Source of the DNA: Clytia hemisphaerica
Lineage: Eukaryota > Cnidaria > Hydrozoa > Leptothecata > Clytiidae
Reading direction: 5' to 3'
DNA: 64,000 nt
NCBI GenBank assembly: GCA_902728285.1
Contig: CACVBU010000538.1
Location: 709,141-773,140 of the forward strand
In this document: piece by piece, positions 10,577 through 23,265 of the stretch
Position numbering within the stretch: the first letter of the stretch is position 1
How the letters are laid out: each line of letters opens with the position of its first letter
Made by a program: the position numbers and the translations under genes
Notes under the pieces: model-generated
Told to the model about the DNA's origin: nothing
The model's input: only the letters and a program-made list of their open reading frames with translations
Databases searched by the model: none

Positions 10577-12334
10577 CTTCTAACTTCAATACAATAATCT
10601 ATATATTAATAGTATAACGCGTATGTCATTTTGTTTTCTGTTTTCTGTCTGTGTGTCACTTTCGATTTCGCAAGCAATGTTTTGTTCTTTTAAAAGATGA
10701 CTTTTGCTTCTTGCTCCACAAATGTGTTAAATCAGATTCGCGCCGTTTTATAAAGACTTTGTTTTGATTGCTGATAGATTAGACTTTTTCTTTTTTTTAT
10801 TTCTTTTCTTTTGTTTTATATTTTCGAATGTAATTAACGACCTATTTGATTTGAGACATTCGAATTCTTTTCAAAACAAAAGAAAATCTTTTAAACAGAA
10901 TCTGTTAAAGAAAAGAACAATATAAAATAAAACATAAGAATCACAAGACAAGTTTGTTGTTAGAACAACAGCAACATTAAAAATACATTCAAAAGGCGGT
11001 AAAAACTAGAGTTCTTTCTTCGTAAAAAGGGACCTTTAAACATCTATGTCGATAATTATTTTGCTGTAAATCTAAGTCATTGTTGAATTTGAAAAGTTAT
11101 CGAAGTTATGACGAAGTTATTTTATAAAAAGCACCATAAAATTGCTGCCTTCCGGGGGACTATGGTTGCGCGCTGACTTTCGGCCCTGCCCCTTGGACCC
11201 TTAGCAGAATAAAGAGGAGAAGAAACAAGGGATATTGTGTGAATTTTAATTCACTTTTTGGGACTAATTTCACCAAATTTCTATCTTTCTGGGGGCAAAA
11301 AGTTAAAATTTTCCTATTTTTCCGATTCTTAGTGGGACTGAAGTTTGATTTTCCGATTTTTCAAACTGCCATGTTTCAAAAAAGGCACCTTTAAGGCCGG
11401 CATATACCAATACCCTTCCTTCTCTTGCCTAAGCACCCCCCGGGCTGCCTTTTTTCGACGAATCGTGTGTCATGTCTATTATTTCACTCCGCTTATCTTG
11501 ACATCAAAGTTTTTCCTAAACATCAAGAAATACGGCAAATATAACGCGAGCGAAGCGAGAAAAAAAATCTAATTGCAGAGCCGTCTCGGATGTCGCTGGT
11601 CGCCGGTATGGTGTAATTTGGGAATGGCGCCCTTTCTGCTTTCTGATCATTTTTGCCACAAAAATATTTTTCAAAATATGGTTAAAAGATACGTCACCCG
11701 GGAGGGATAGAGTCAAACTTTGAAGAGAATTCTTCCCTTTAATTTTGATTTCATCGTGTTTAAGGGGTGTTTAAGCCACCTTCCCAACATCCAAAGGACT
11801 TTAAATGCGTTCAGCAAACAGCTAAACCGGCGTGCGACGCCGGGTACCGGCTAGTTATTATTAATAGTCCATAGAAAAAACTACCATGAAATTTCTCGGC
11901 TATAAAAACGTCTTCTCCCTTGCTATGAACTCAATTTAAATGTTTTTTATTCTTGAAGTTTACTTTTCTTTTTGCAAAAATAACATATTTGACGTCAATT
12001 TTAAGAGAAATGAAATATTTGATGTCAATTTTATGTAAAGAGTATTTGACTTTAGTTTTATAGTCGTGGTCAAACTGACTTCTTTTTTTTGTAGGGTTCA
12101 ACCATGCATGATCCTCCACCAATTTTAACTCCTCGGTTAATTAGACAAACCTTCTTTTTGGAACGTTTTAGAGCACAGACATCTAGAATAAAGACTGGAA
12201 TTGGCATTTCAATAGCATCTCAATATTTCAATAGCAGTTATTGTCAAAAAAGAATACTTATATTTTTCAAAGTATTCGTGTTTTGCATGCGGGAAAAAGT
12301 TCGCTAATTCTTTCCCTTCGCAAATGATCAACCC
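10577..12334. other. Gene-free AT-rich stretch upstream of the membrane-protein gene
   Basis: It presumably contains the promoter of the minus-strand gene starting at 10576, but no clear TATA box could be placed. Poly(T)/poly(A) runs and a CATATTTGACGTCAATTTTA-type short tandem near 11985-12060 are visible. No exon is supported. Confidence 0.4.
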
Positions 12335-12522
12335 ACAGATTTTTGTGAATCCCGAATGGCTAAGACGTCGTGCTTTAAGTTCTTCCAAGCAAAAAAAGTA
12401 AATATCGCAAAAAATATTGCTGCTATTGTTTTCGAAAACCCGCGAAGCTTCTTATTGGTCAAGTGCTGAAATTCTATTGTAATTTCACGTGACCTAAGGT
12501 AGGATTTTCTACCTGACCTCCG

Positions 12523-13350
12523 CATAGCGTGCACCCCCCCCCCAGAATAGTGGGGGGGGGGTTTGCTTGGGTCGAAAATATTCAAGTGGGATTTGGGGTT
12601 TTCCAGGTTTTAGGTGGGAGAAAAAATTTAAGGTGGGAGTTAATTTCTTTAGGTGGGACTTTAGGTGTTTTGGAAAAAGTTAAAGTAAAATTTCTTATTT
12701 TCAGATTTTATGATATATTTTTTTTATATATTTCATAAATAATTTTTTACCATGCTAAACTTTTCTTTTTATTATTACAGGTCATTTGATGTGTGAATAA
12801 ATATCTTTAAGAATGTTTTTTTTTTTACTTTTGCTTACCTTATTACACTTATATAACTAGTCAAGTAAAAGTACGCGGGTAAAATGAGTGCGAGAATTTA
12901 TTAACGCGAAAGGCAGGGTTTTCGAAAATAACCACGGCTCGAATTTTGTTTAAACATTTGTAATTAACGCGAGGTAAGCAATTCGCATCAATAAGATGAG
13001 TAGTTATATAAGTGTAATAAGGTATTTTGAGAAGCACCAAAATGTAAGAAATGGAACTATACATATACGAATAATTACCACAGTAAAATAATGATAATAA
13101 CTAGACTTACATAATGTGAACAATACGCAAGAAATATTTTTGCTCTTATTTTTAACAATCATAATCGTATATTGACGAACAATATATTGCATCTTCATAT
13201 TACGGTAAAGAAATTTTGCTTTGTTCCTCGAATTAGTATATTTTTTTTGTTTTTAGCTGGGATCTGGGAGTCTGGGCTGAAGGTGGGAATTTTAGGATAA
13301 GGTGGGACCTGAATTTTCAGGTGGGACCTGGAACCCCCTTGCACACTATG
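12523..13350. mobile_element. 828-bp insertion with CATAGYGTGCA ends and CTCCG target duplication
   Basis: It interrupts the MITE at 12335-13413. The ends are CATAGCGTGCACCCCCC and TTGCACACTATG, giving an 11-bp inverted repeat with one mismatch. CTCCG is present on both sides (12518-12522 and 13351-13355) but only once in related MITE sequence. AGGTGGGA phrases are repeated near both ends. An inner inverted repeat at 12837-13023 is nested inside. No transposase ORF. Confidence 0.7.
12837..13023. repeat. Nested inverted repeat (TACCTTATTACACTTATATA)
   Basis: TACCTTATTACACTTATATA plus ACTAG on the left is complemented by AGTTATATAAGTGTAATAAGGTA on the right: 23-bp arms around about 140 bp. It is a third level of nesting inside the 828-bp insertion. 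Confidence 0.7.
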
Positions 13351-13449
13351 CTCCGGCACACTATTCAGCCAAAGCATGACATCTAGCACTTCGGGATTTA
13401 TAAATCTATGATCAGCCAGCTATCCACTCCAGTAATTATTTTATCATAA

Positions 13450-13680
13450 TGTGTAGCCGGGTAGCTTTAGTCAATAGAGCATTTGCCTTACGGTCCAAAG
13501 ATTGATGGTTCGATCCCCGGTCACCTCCAACTCAGCCAATGAGTAGCTTAGATTGGGTAATATGATTTAGGTGGTAAGTTACTGGGAGAGAGGGTAGGTG
13601 TCCTGGCGCCCAATTCAGCATTCATTCAGCTCTTTCACAGCCACTCCGCCGACAGCCACGAGAACAATTATTATTTGCAT
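13450..13680 (+). mobile_element. tRNA-derived SINE, family 1, copy 1
   Basis: The tRNA-like head has TAGCTTTAGTCAATAGAGCA (A-box region) and GATGGTTCGATCCCCGG (B box). The body ACTCAGCCAATGAGTAGCTT, then GGTGGTAAGTTACTGGGAG, is shared with 51868-52085. The head lacks tRNA cloverleaf symmetry, so it is not called a tRNA gene. Confidence 0.75.
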
Positions 13681-13916
13681 AATGTGGAGCCGTAAACCTT
13701 TAATATGAATAATGTTTTTTTCTCATCTCTTCAGGTATACCGCAAGGACGATTTTTCCTTGACCGTAAACTTCACATGGTTTTTATGAGATGTCGATATA
13801 TATGACCCCCGGTTGAGCCATTATTTTTATTATTTCTTTACATTTTAATGCATCTTATCTTCGATAATTTCTTATTGATTGGTCACTTATCTTTATAGGA
13901 TGCTTATAGAGGTGGC

Positions 13917-14043
13917 CTGGCCTGGCTAGGTAAGGTGGGGTAGATTTTCTAAACCTTATTCATCACAGTTTTTAACGAATCAAATGGCTAAAAAAAGATC
14001 ACGTGACGTTCAAAAATCTATCCCACCTCACTTAGCCAAACCA
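13917..14043. repeat. Inverted repeat, about 31-bp arms
   Basis: GGCTAGGTAAGGTGGGGTAG with ATTTTC on the left pairs with AAAAATCTATCCCACCTCAC and TTAGCC on the right. Non-coding; a small MITE downstream of DUF3472-like gene A. Confidence 0.6.
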
Positions 14044-14180
14044 ACCTGAGATACGGTATTCGAAAAAGGAAAAAAAAAGACAGTGCTACTTCCGATTAGA
14101 CTTCATAAATGGCAAATATTTATTTCTTTAACTTCATTAGCTTTTACAAGTATCTTTTCTTCTTTCGCCAAAAAAGGACT

Positions 14181-16635
14181 TTACCAAAGCTTAATTCTTG
14201 ATTTTGTGACGCCTTTAGTCAATGGGCCACTTTCGAAAAAGAGGCTACAGTCTCGTTTCGATCCGGAAATTTGATACTTTTTGCATGTGGATTCGTTATA
14301 GCGTGTCCATGCTTCCATGTGAACAGGGCGTCTTTTATACCGCCCCTCTGTGCTAACTATAGGTCCATATCGCGTGTCTTTGTGATAAATAGCGTTACAC
14401 TTGTTACAGCCAATCATTTCGTCGAATGTTCCAAAACGGTTGAATCCGATTTCGTCCGATTCGAACATGATTGTTCCGACCGGAATAATTTTACCTGGTG
14501 TAGCGCCCTTCTTGATTGTGACACTAACTTGCCAGACAGAACCTGAAAAATAATGACATAATGTAAAAATAATCATCCTTTTACGCGCCGACTTTAATCC
14601 ACGATTCTCTTTTTTGTATGTATATACACTAAAATATACCGTGAACATTTCAATATACGCCATTGCCATGGCAAATTTTCACAATTTTTTCAATACTGCA
14701 TATCTTTCACACCTATATCCGGGAAAGGTCATCATCCGGCTTTAGACCACGTACGATTACTTAATCCAAAAATAAAATGTTACATTTCAATCTCTGCATG
14801 GTGTCTACGAGACCTTGAAAAGTACTAAAATTTTTGCCAAAAAGCCTTGAAAAACAGCTTTAAAATGACCCAAAAACTTGAAAACCTTGAAAATGCTGAA
14901 AACAAATTCGTAGAGACCTTGCTCTGGCTTTCACAAATAACGTGAAAAGCCTGTTTTACGCAGGAACGAGGCTAGACTACTACAAACCTTTGATGAAACG
15001 GTTTTTCTCTCCTAAAACTTCTTCATGAACTTTTCTAAAACCACCAAATTGTGAAGTGTGAATTTGTTTTCTCGGTACAGCTTTTGATAGCTTGACTGTA
15101 TAGCGATCACCAACCTGAAAGTTGATGATTGAAAAGTTTTATTGCTCCAAGCTGTTGGATGCTGGATGAGACTCAATTTTGATCAACAAGCTCAAATTTA
15201 AGTAAAGGTACGAATGGGAATAGTTTCATGGTCACTTCGAGAAGTACTGTGTGTTTAGGGACCATTCAAAAAGTACATACACCCTGAGGGGGGATCTTTC
15301 GAAAAGCGTACGAAAGCTTGGTGGCGGGGTGGGGTTCCATCAGGAAAATGTACGTACGTTTTGCAATTTTTTCCAATATACAAACTGATTTTTCCAACTT
15401 TCTATTTTAATCAAAATATTTTAACCCATCTTACTAGTGTAGTGTCAGTTACTTTGGCTGGACTAAATACCTCGGAGGTAGGACTTATAGTAAGTCTTAC
15501 CCCACGGCATGTGATGGTGTACCAGACGCAGCACACCCTGGTTGTCGAAGACCTGCAATTGACCCATTAAGTTTGAGTATATCGTACCTATTTAACGACC
15601 GAAATCAGATAATAAGGGCTGACTTGACTCTGGTCACAAGCCGTTCACCGTATATAGGGTCAAATGACAAAGGCTACCTTAGGCAACTGTCGCTTTAGCG
15701 AAGCAATAATTAGACCACTTCACTAGTCTCAGGGTCCACCGGGCCAGGGGAGCATTATCCCTCACTTTTTTGCAAAGTAAAATTCTTTGGTTGCGCCTCC
15801 TTAGACTCTATATTCATTGCTCTAACAATTTCATGATGTTGGCCCTGAGTCTGATCCATAGGATTATCTTAATTTAGAAGAGGGACAAATACCTTCATTG
15901 GATATTTTGTTATACATTTAGTACCAGTCGTAAAACCTCGTTTGGCAATATCCCGTAATGAAGGTAGTCCACAATCTTGACAGTTCCGCTTGCAGTTTCT
16001 TAAATCCATGGGACAAACCAATTTGGTGGATTTCTTGACTTGTTTCTTTCCATTTGAAAGTCGATATGTTCGATCACCGTCCCAAATTGAGAAAATAAAT
16101 CCACCTAAAGATTTAAATTAAATTTAATTGCTAGATGCAAACCACCCTGCAACACGATTTCAAATCAGTTACATAGTTTCTTTTTCACAATAAAATCACC
16201 CTACAATCCAATTGCGAAAATAGCTTCCACCAAAATTAAAAGAATAAAGTGCGCCGTCAAAGTAATAAAAAATTTGCTGCTCGCTAAAATTATTTCTCGC
16301 CTAAATGTGTTCCCCGTAAGGTATTAATAAACACTTATTATGGATTACAAAAATCTTACCATAAGTTCCGCCCATTTGAACGCCAAAATATCCGCCCGGT
16401 CCATTTTTCATACCCATTGTATATGATACGTATACGCCTCCACGCTTATGTCTATTCTCGGTTGGATGAAATTGCAAATCATTCCATTCCACATCAACTT
16501 CAAATGACGTCATTGGTTTTTGACTAAGAGGAGGGTTGAACATCATTTTACCATACATTGCTTTGAGCTTTGTTGTTTGAGAACATCTGGCTTTACTGAG
16601 AGGTGGCCATCTTTGGGCTATGGATGATTTCTGAG
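14181..16635 (-). CDS. DUF3472-like secreted protein, copy A (exons 2-5; exon 1 not found)
   Basis: Exons in transcript order: 16635-16360 (276 nt), 16104-15893 (212), 15114-14988 (127), 14542-14181 (362). Splice phases are 1, 1, 0, 1, all GT-AG, with stop TAA at 14183-14181. Exon 2 holds MTSFEVDVEWNDLQFHPTEN and NGPGGYFGVQ; exon 3 GGFIFSIWDGDRTYRL and a Cys cluster CKRNCQDCG; exon 4 VGDRYTVKL; exon 5 SVWQVSVTI, GFNRFGTFDEMIGCNKCNAI. GYFG[IV]Q followed by FS[IV]WD and a GDRY...V strand is the signature order of DUF3472 (PF11958). Function unknown. Exons 3-5 have exactly the lengths of copy C. A phase-1 signal-peptide exon should lie upstream; I searched to about 23 kb without finding one. Copy B, which has exons 1-2 only, lies 25 kb upstream on the same strand. 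Confidence 0.75.
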
Positions 16636-16639
16636 CTAC

Positions 16640-17530
16640 AAAGGAAATTAAACGATATCATTAGCACATTTTTTATATAAGCAGCTTCAGATTTTCTGCA
16701 TCTTGCAATTTCATTTTATATTAGTTGCTTTATCAGTCAGACGATTTCCCAAATTAAACTGCTAAGATTTCTACGTCTGAATGCTTAAAATATTTATTTA
16801 ATATTGTCATTCCTATCTAGAGCCTTTAAATTTTTTTGGTGTCACTGGCATAATTAAAGTCTGTCTCAAAAGCATATAAAACTAAATATAACATTTTTTG
16901 GAAATTTACCCCCCCCCCTGGACATTGTGACTTTTGATCCCCTGGACAGCAGGTCTAACCCACCCCGCCCCAGACATCAGTTGAGTAGTTGAGCTCCAGC
17001 TTCTGGACTAAAAAATGGCAGGGTAAAAACTAGCCAACTTTAAGCTTTAAAGAAATAATACTCATTGAGATTAAACTTTGACTCCTTTATAACTGCTTTA
17101 AACGGCATTCCATTAAACAAACCCTCCCCAATCTCTTGATGTTTATCCCGTGAAAAAATAAAGGGGAAAGATTCCAGAAAAGTAACAAGATTCTTAGTGC
17201 AGAAATGGGAATCTTATACAAACAACGGTAGCATGATTCAAAATGAAAATCCTAATTAGCAAAATCTGTATCAAGATCGGTGAAGTTTGATTGAAGCTTG
17301 ATTAGTTTGATTTATTACCTTGTTTCCATTCTTTTTACATTTTTTACGGCTTATTTAGCAGACGCCCACGCTAAAGTTTAAAGAGCGAGCCAATATCTAT
17401 CATCCCATCAGGGAGGAAAATCTGGAACTTTTACTAACCAAACTCACCGAACACCAATCAAACTTCATTGGATAAAAAACTGTCATCATTTAACAAAGAC
17501 CGCTGTACATTGTGCGGTCCCCTACAAATC
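16640..17530. other. Gene-free stretch upstream of copy A
   Basis: No signal-peptide exon with a phase-1 donor is found here. AT-rich with a C-rich block near 16910. Nothing else recognisable. Confidence 0.4.
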
Positions 17531-17539
17531 TGGATTGTA

Positions 17540-18045
17540 TTTGAATTGTACAATTCAAAGGTGTTTCAAAAAAGGTTCAATTACAATTCAACAAACAATC
17601 CATTTACATTTCACGAATATTTCAAAAGCAATTCGTGAACTGTTTTTGGATTGTCTTGTTTGGATTGTTTTTGAATTACAATGTTCAAGAAAGTTTTAAA
17701 AATTCAAATGCATTTCAAAAGTACATTTCAAAAGCAATTCGTGAACTGTTTTTGGATTGTCTTGTTTGGATTGTTTTTGAATTACAATGTTCAAGAAAGT
17801 TTTAAAAATTCAAATGCATTTCAAAAGTACACTTCAAAAGCAATTCGTGAATTGTTTTTGGATTGTGTTGTTTGAATTGTTTTTGAATTGCAATGTTAAA
17901 GAAAATTTTAAAAATTCAAATGCATTTCAACAGTGCACTTCAAAAGCACTTCGTGAATTGTTTTTGGATTTTCTCGTTTGGATTGTTTTTGAATTTTAAT
18001 GTTCGAGAAATTTTAAAAATTCAAATGCATTTCAAAAGCAATACA
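17540..18045. repeat. Tandem array of about 106-bp units
   Basis: About four units repeat AATTCGTGAACTGTTTTTGG, ATTGTTTTTGAATTACAATG and AAAAATTCAAATGCATTTCA. Unit starts fall near 17630, 17736, 17842 and 17948. The repeat creates two short ORFs (from 17681 and 17787) that are by-products. A related ATTTGAATTG-rich array lies at 39285-39740. Confidence 0.75.
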
Positions 18046-18580
18046 CCTTTTCGACCGTAGTCGCCAAAATTGTCGCGTGGGTTGTTTACCTGTCCGCTTT
18101 ATCCCACTAAAATCGATCCAATCCTTTTTTGACACATTTTTCTATTGTCTATAGGTGCGAATAGTCACTTTTTATATAAGCAAGTAAATTTTGGAACGAA
18201 GATAAAGGTGTGCTTAAATTCCTATTGTTCTATAACAATGGCTCGAATTTTTCTACTTAAATGGAAAAATTCTGTTCATTGCTCAATTCAACAATGATGC
18301 TGAAATTACATTTGGGGTGTAATTTGGAATGTCTATATATCAAATATTGAATTGTAAATGGATTGTTACGCAATGGTTATCATACTAGAGAAATACCAAA
18401 TGAAATTTTAGACCGATTTACTTCTGAACATATAGGTTGGTATTTGACTTTCTGAATGTGGATGATCTGTAGGTATTTATCATTACAATCATTGCTATAA
18501 GAATTTATAATCTGAATCCACAGATAGAACTTATCAGAATCGGTTGAATTAAAAAATGACATATAAAGATTATCACTTAC

Positions 18581-18730
18581 GAAAACCAATAATGATGTTT
18601 CTAATATGACACTTTCTCGATTGATATGATCGTCGTTATGATCTTCAATGTTCCAACCAAATGAATGATCTCTTCCTAGTTTATTAACTTCATGGAGTTT
18701 GATTCTATTTAGATCTTTTTTCAGATATTC
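18581..18730 (-). CDS. Possible internal exon, unassigned
   Basis: Fifty open codons with a strong donor (TTTTC|GTAAGT at 18580) and an acceptor-like AG just upstream. It encodes a charged peptide including LNRIKLHEVNKLGRDHSF and WNIEDHNDDHINRESV. The next exons were not found. It could belong to the gene ending at 19636 only if that gene's stop is not terminal. No family recognised. Confidence 0.25.
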
Positions 18731-19635
18731 TTATCTCTAAAACAGAATAAATACATATAGGATGATATCTTAGTTAAAAACAAAACGAAACTGTTGTAAA
18801 ACTTGAAATATTGAAGGATAACAAGAAAACATATTTTGAAGCAAATATCTCATATCCATAAATGAGAAATGGCAATTAGTGGACTCATTATACCCGGAAT
18901 ATCGAATATAAATCAATATTAAAGCTATCCCAAATCAGAGTTATCAATTGATATAACCTTTTATTTTATTGAAATTTAATAAATAACCTCAAACATTAAG
19001 TACTAGTAATTGAAATTGAATACAAATAACACTCGATATAATTAATGAAATTGAAATTGAATAAATTGAGAGATTAGAATTGGAAATAACGTACTGATAT
19101 AATACAAATAAGAATTATGGTAGTCAAAGTAAATTTTGTAAAAATTCTAACTTCTCTTATACTTTCAATGGCACAGCAAATATAATAAAACACGGAGGAA
19201 GTTAATTTTGAGTAGACAGTGAAGATTTGCACCAATCTTCTTAAGGAGAATTTATGATCTCCAAATTTATGAGAGTAAAGAGAGCAAGAAAAATTTTGAA
19301 TTAAGGTAGTTTATTTTCAAATTTCCTTGTGTTAAATCTCAATGCAAAAACTCACGCACTGAAAAAATCAAGTTCACGTATTCACAATAGAAAGAAGGCT
19401 CATTCACGTGTCACGCCAGCCCCTGGGGGAGCCTCCCTTAAAGCAAAAATTTTGACAGAGGAGTTTAATTTGGTAGAAGACCAGAAATTTTCTTTTCAGG
19501 GGTAATTCATTACTAGAGAGACGCATTTGACGAGAATTTGATTTGATTATAATGGCCGAAATTGAACGACAATTTTTTCTAGGAACTGATTTGGCAGGTT
19601 TTAGCCGAATCCATCAACTCTGACAAATTTTTCCT

Positions 19636-21039
19636 TTAAGAAGGTAAATTGGAATCCTCATTACTGGCGTGGTCCTCAGCCTCAGAATGAACAGTCCAAG
19701 GTTTCCCAAGCTTATGATAGGTCCTTGCTGACTGGACCAAGTTTGTACAAAGCTTGTTAATGCGCTCTTCAGTGATGGGCACTCTCGTATTGTCAGCTCT
19801 GCCCTTTGTGTCAAAACAATTGGTTTTGGCAAACACTGAAACATAAAAAGAATCACACAGCTTCTTTTAAGGAAAGAATTTAATCATCTCAGGGAGACTA
19901 AATTTTGGATGTCTAGGAAAATTAGTTCAACAAAATAAAATGACAAAGCTCCAAGGAAAATGAAAGATTTTGGTCAAAAGATGGGGTTGAGTGAGGAAAT
20001 AAGTACCGCCTAAGTCTTTGGGTTTTATAAGCATTGGGCTCTTCCAGAAAAAAAATTTACACGGGGGGGTGGAGGATATAACAATTTAAAGTTATTTAAA
20101 GAAATGTCTATAACTCACAGTATATGGTGTTTATAACATCTGAAGGAAATGCATCATTTCCATTCACACCTTTGTGGTTCATGCTGCACAGCTCTTGTTG
20201 AGAAAAAAATCTAAATATATAAGAGCGGGTAGATTCTTCTTAATATTGTGAAAGTCTAAATCTTTCAAAATTGCAAAATAAATAACCTAATATCGCTAAA
20301 ATGTAAAAATTTCACTCCTTGTCACTTTAGTTAAAGACTTTGGGATCCTTTTAATTGTTTTATTGAAAACGTGAAACACTTCTTTGAAAAGCAATACATA
20401 ATACAACAATACTAACCTTTTTAGAAGGTATGGGACACATTTCCCTACTTCTGGCTTTAGGTGAGCCCTGCACACTGTCGCCTTTGTCAGGTAAATACCC
20501 TTACCTCGCACAACTTCCATCTAGATGGAAAGGAAATACAAAATAAAAACAACTTTCCATGTATGCCATGTATGATTTGTAATGTTTATTATCAATATTT
20601 TGCAAACGATATTTGAAAAACAAACCTGCAAGGTGACCAGAGATCTAAATGAAAGGTCATTTCCTCAGACTGCAGTATAAAATTCAGATTCCAGAATTAA
20701 TAATTATGTTAAAAGTAATAATAATAGGAAATACTGTATTTCTTCGAATAAGCGTCTGAACCTTTTTGAATTTACAAGATAATAATTGGTGTGTCACTTA
20801 AATTGGAAAAGCTAAAAATTACATCAATAAGTTTCCATTTCTGTTATGTTTCCACTGGCAATTCTATTCATTCTATTATTCAAATAGACTAGTAAAAATG
20901 TAGTAAAAATTGTTTCAATGTTTTATGAATTTAAAGAAACTAGATAAAAAAGGGATTTGAAAATTTGACTTTGTACCTTATCCTCTGCATTTTTCATGTA
21001 GAACTTTTCTTTGTGTGTATTGCTTCTTTGACGTTGTTC
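19636..21039 (-). CDS. Possible BEN-domain-like protein, 3' exons
   Basis: Exons in transcript order: 21039-20977 (63 nt), 20520-20413, 20191-20119 (73), 19835-19636 (200, stop TAA). With donor GTATTG at 20412 the phases agree (0, 0, 1). The joined product carries EQRQRSNTHKEKFYMKNAED, then GIYLTKATVCRAHL, GKCVPYLLKRLLCSMNHKG, FPSDVINTIYLFAKTNCFD and VPITEERINKLCTNLV. The order resembles a BEN domain: a start strand, a conserved [AV].LLR.L helix, a second helix ending before a Lys/Arg-rich turn, then a 'pl....i..l...v' helix. BEN proteins bind DNA and act in chromatin repression. An upstream segment at 21659-21550 (MKAGQSVNCKRCQEKDRELR) looks like coding coiled coil but does not join in phase to the 63-nt exon, so the 5' end is unresolved. 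Confidence 0.4.
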
Positions 21040-21482
21040 CTTAAAATAGATTGATAGATAATAAACCTGTCAGTCTTAACGTTTCATCTATTGTTATGCA
21101 AACAGAGAACCAGCAACATAGTGAAGGCAGAGAAGAGAGCTGTTCCTCAGTTTTGGATATCAAACTCCCTAGTATTCATCTTCTCTCATTGAAATTTTAA
21201 TTTAATATTATTTAACTTATACAAATTCAATGAAAACAATTTTTACCTTCCTAAAATCGTTGAAACCTCTGTTGACTTTTTGTTTATCTAATAAATTAAA
21301 TAATAGGTTTAAGATTTTTGCGATATTTAATATTTCAAGGTAAAAAATTGTATCTTTCTTAATTTATTTTTCGAATCAGTGATTTCAAACATTTCAGACA
21401 AAAAGTGAGTTGAAAATGGCCTTGGAAACTCAAATTTCCTCCAAAAATTTTCATAGATTTTGACAAGCTTGCGAATAATTTA

Positions 21483-21527
21483 GGGCAAAAGTGGCATATT
21501 TTGAAGTCAATCGAATTGGCTGTTAGT
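21483..21527. repeat. Fragment of the outer element that hosts the large transposon
   Basis: GGGCAAAAGTGGCATATTTT and GAAGTCAATCGAATTGGCTG are nearly identical to the right end of the outer inverted-repeat element near 32111-32155. It shows that the outer element is a dispersed repeat. Confidence 0.6.
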
Positions 21528-22099
21528 CATTTAATTTCTGAAACATACAAGCTTCCACCAATTTTTTGAGTCTTCTTAACTCTCTGTCTTTTTCTTGACA
21601 CCTTTTGCAGTTTACTGACTGCCCAGCTTTCATGGCCAATATTCTTTGTGAAGGGCTCCCTGAAAATGAAAGAGCAAATGCTTATGAAAGTAATAATAGC
21701 CTCTCATCTCAAAACGTGCTTTTTCTACAGCTTTGCTTCCAGGCCATTTTTCATAACCTTTAAGCATTGTTAAAAATTATCTAAAAGAATATATAACCCA
21801 ATCTTCGAATGATTCTCTTGTATCTGAAAATCTACACATTGCAAGCCTGATTATGTTACATGAAAATTTGGATAACAAAAGAGCTGAAATGTTCGTATAG
21901 CTATGATAAATTACCAGCAGGAAGTGTAGGAGGGGGTTGATAGGGTATTTCTGGTGAATCATCTTGAGTGTTTCTATCTGTATCTAAACAGTGCGTCTCA
22001 AACCGCGATATTTCGAGAGCACGGAAGCGCGTCAAAACACCAGCTTTTTTAGAGTTTTGTCTCGTTTACCCAAACGCTGCAATCCTGCGTAGGCTTTGG

Positions 22100-23265
22100 G
22101 CTCAAGACTAGAACCCCCAATACGAGACATTGGCCTGACCGAAAAAAAATCATCATCATCAATTTTGTTAATTGTCAGAGTCGTTTACTCACTGGAAATA
22201 CGCAACTTTCTGAAGTTTCGTTTTTTTTCGGTTGTGCTTCATTTTAAAAATAACGAAGATGAAAAGTTACCATCAATCCCGCGAGTAAAAGAAAGTACTC
22301 CGACTAGTCTACGAAAAGTGCGCTCGCGCGGCGAATATAATATCTCGCAAATTAATATATGCATAAAACTGACGAAATCCTTTCTTTTTTATGCTTAGGT
22401 GACGTCACCATCGATCCTGACTCGACAATGGAGAACCAAATTTGGCAATGTATAATTATTACGAGCGGCCGAGAAAGTTTGTGTGACGCAAAAATTGCGC
22501 GATAATCGAAGCCCTAGAAGAACGCCCACTGAAAATTGAAACCAGGAATTTATTGAATATTTCACTAATGAAGTATCAAACTTTTTGTTTTTTGTAATTA
22601 TTATAAATTCATAATTTTTAAATACTATTTTTTGAATGTCAAAGGACAATTAAAGTGAATTTAAGCTGATTGGGTGGATATTGGGCGGACGGGCGTTTTG
22701 CACGTGCCGAGATTGGAAATTAAATGAGAGTAAAAGACGGGGGCGTCTTAGTATGTAATATTAATTCATTATTCTTTTATTTTTATTTTTCGCGAATGAA
22801 AAATGAATTTTTGATTTTTGAATTAAGGAAATATAGTATAATATATTTTATTTGATTGTCAATGCCAAAAGATACTTACGAATAATCTGCTGTGTTGCTT
22901 CGCTATTTACCCCCGGATTGTTTTAGTAGGCACTTCGGTCACGTAAATAAAACACGTGTATATGTTGAAGCCGACTGTGGACTGACCGCAATTGCAATTA
23001 CATAAATTATTGTGGAAGGGAACGCTTGAGACGAATGTTTGGGAAATCAAAAAGACAACTTTTGTGAGAATGTTGAGTTTTGTTTATATGGCTGTTTGGG
23101 ACGCACTGCTAAAACAAATGGAAATAGGATATACTAGAAGGTTACTTAAGTGTTGCTAAATGCACACAATTCTCCTAGAGATGGCTATTGAACTTGAACC
23201 TTGATTTATCTTACTGTTTTAAGGGCTACCGTGATGATCTGGGATGTCGTCAACACTGGGTGACA
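22100..23265. other. Gene-free stretch left of the large transposon
   Basis: Short ORFs occur on both strands (22096-22398 and 22395-22649) but lack homology cues or splice support. AT-rich. Nothing further seen. Confidence 0.35.

Larger units (their letters stand above)
12335..13413. mobile_element. Second 'catagatttat' MITE, split by an insertion
   Basis: The left half (12335-12522) and right half (13351-13413) together match the intact element at 5371-5587, including TTATTGGTCAAGTGCTGAAA on the left and ATTTATAAATCTATGAT on the right. The 828 bp between them are a separate insertion. Confidence 0.75.

Noticed and set aside
13450-13520. tRNA gene (A- and B-box-like sequences), likewise at 51868 and 6520
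   Set aside because: The arms do not pair as a cloverleaf and the sequences share SINE bodies.
14271-14546. 91-aa plus-strand ORF, also 46277-46471 and 49183-49365
   Set aside because: Antisense shadows of DUF3472-like exons.
17681-17999. Two overlapping ORFs with near-identical peptides
   Set aside because: They arise from the 106-bp tandem array; no splice or start support.
22096-22649. ORFs of 100 and 84 aa on opposite strands
   Set aside because: No recognised motif, no splice sites, and composition like the surrounding AT-rich DNA.
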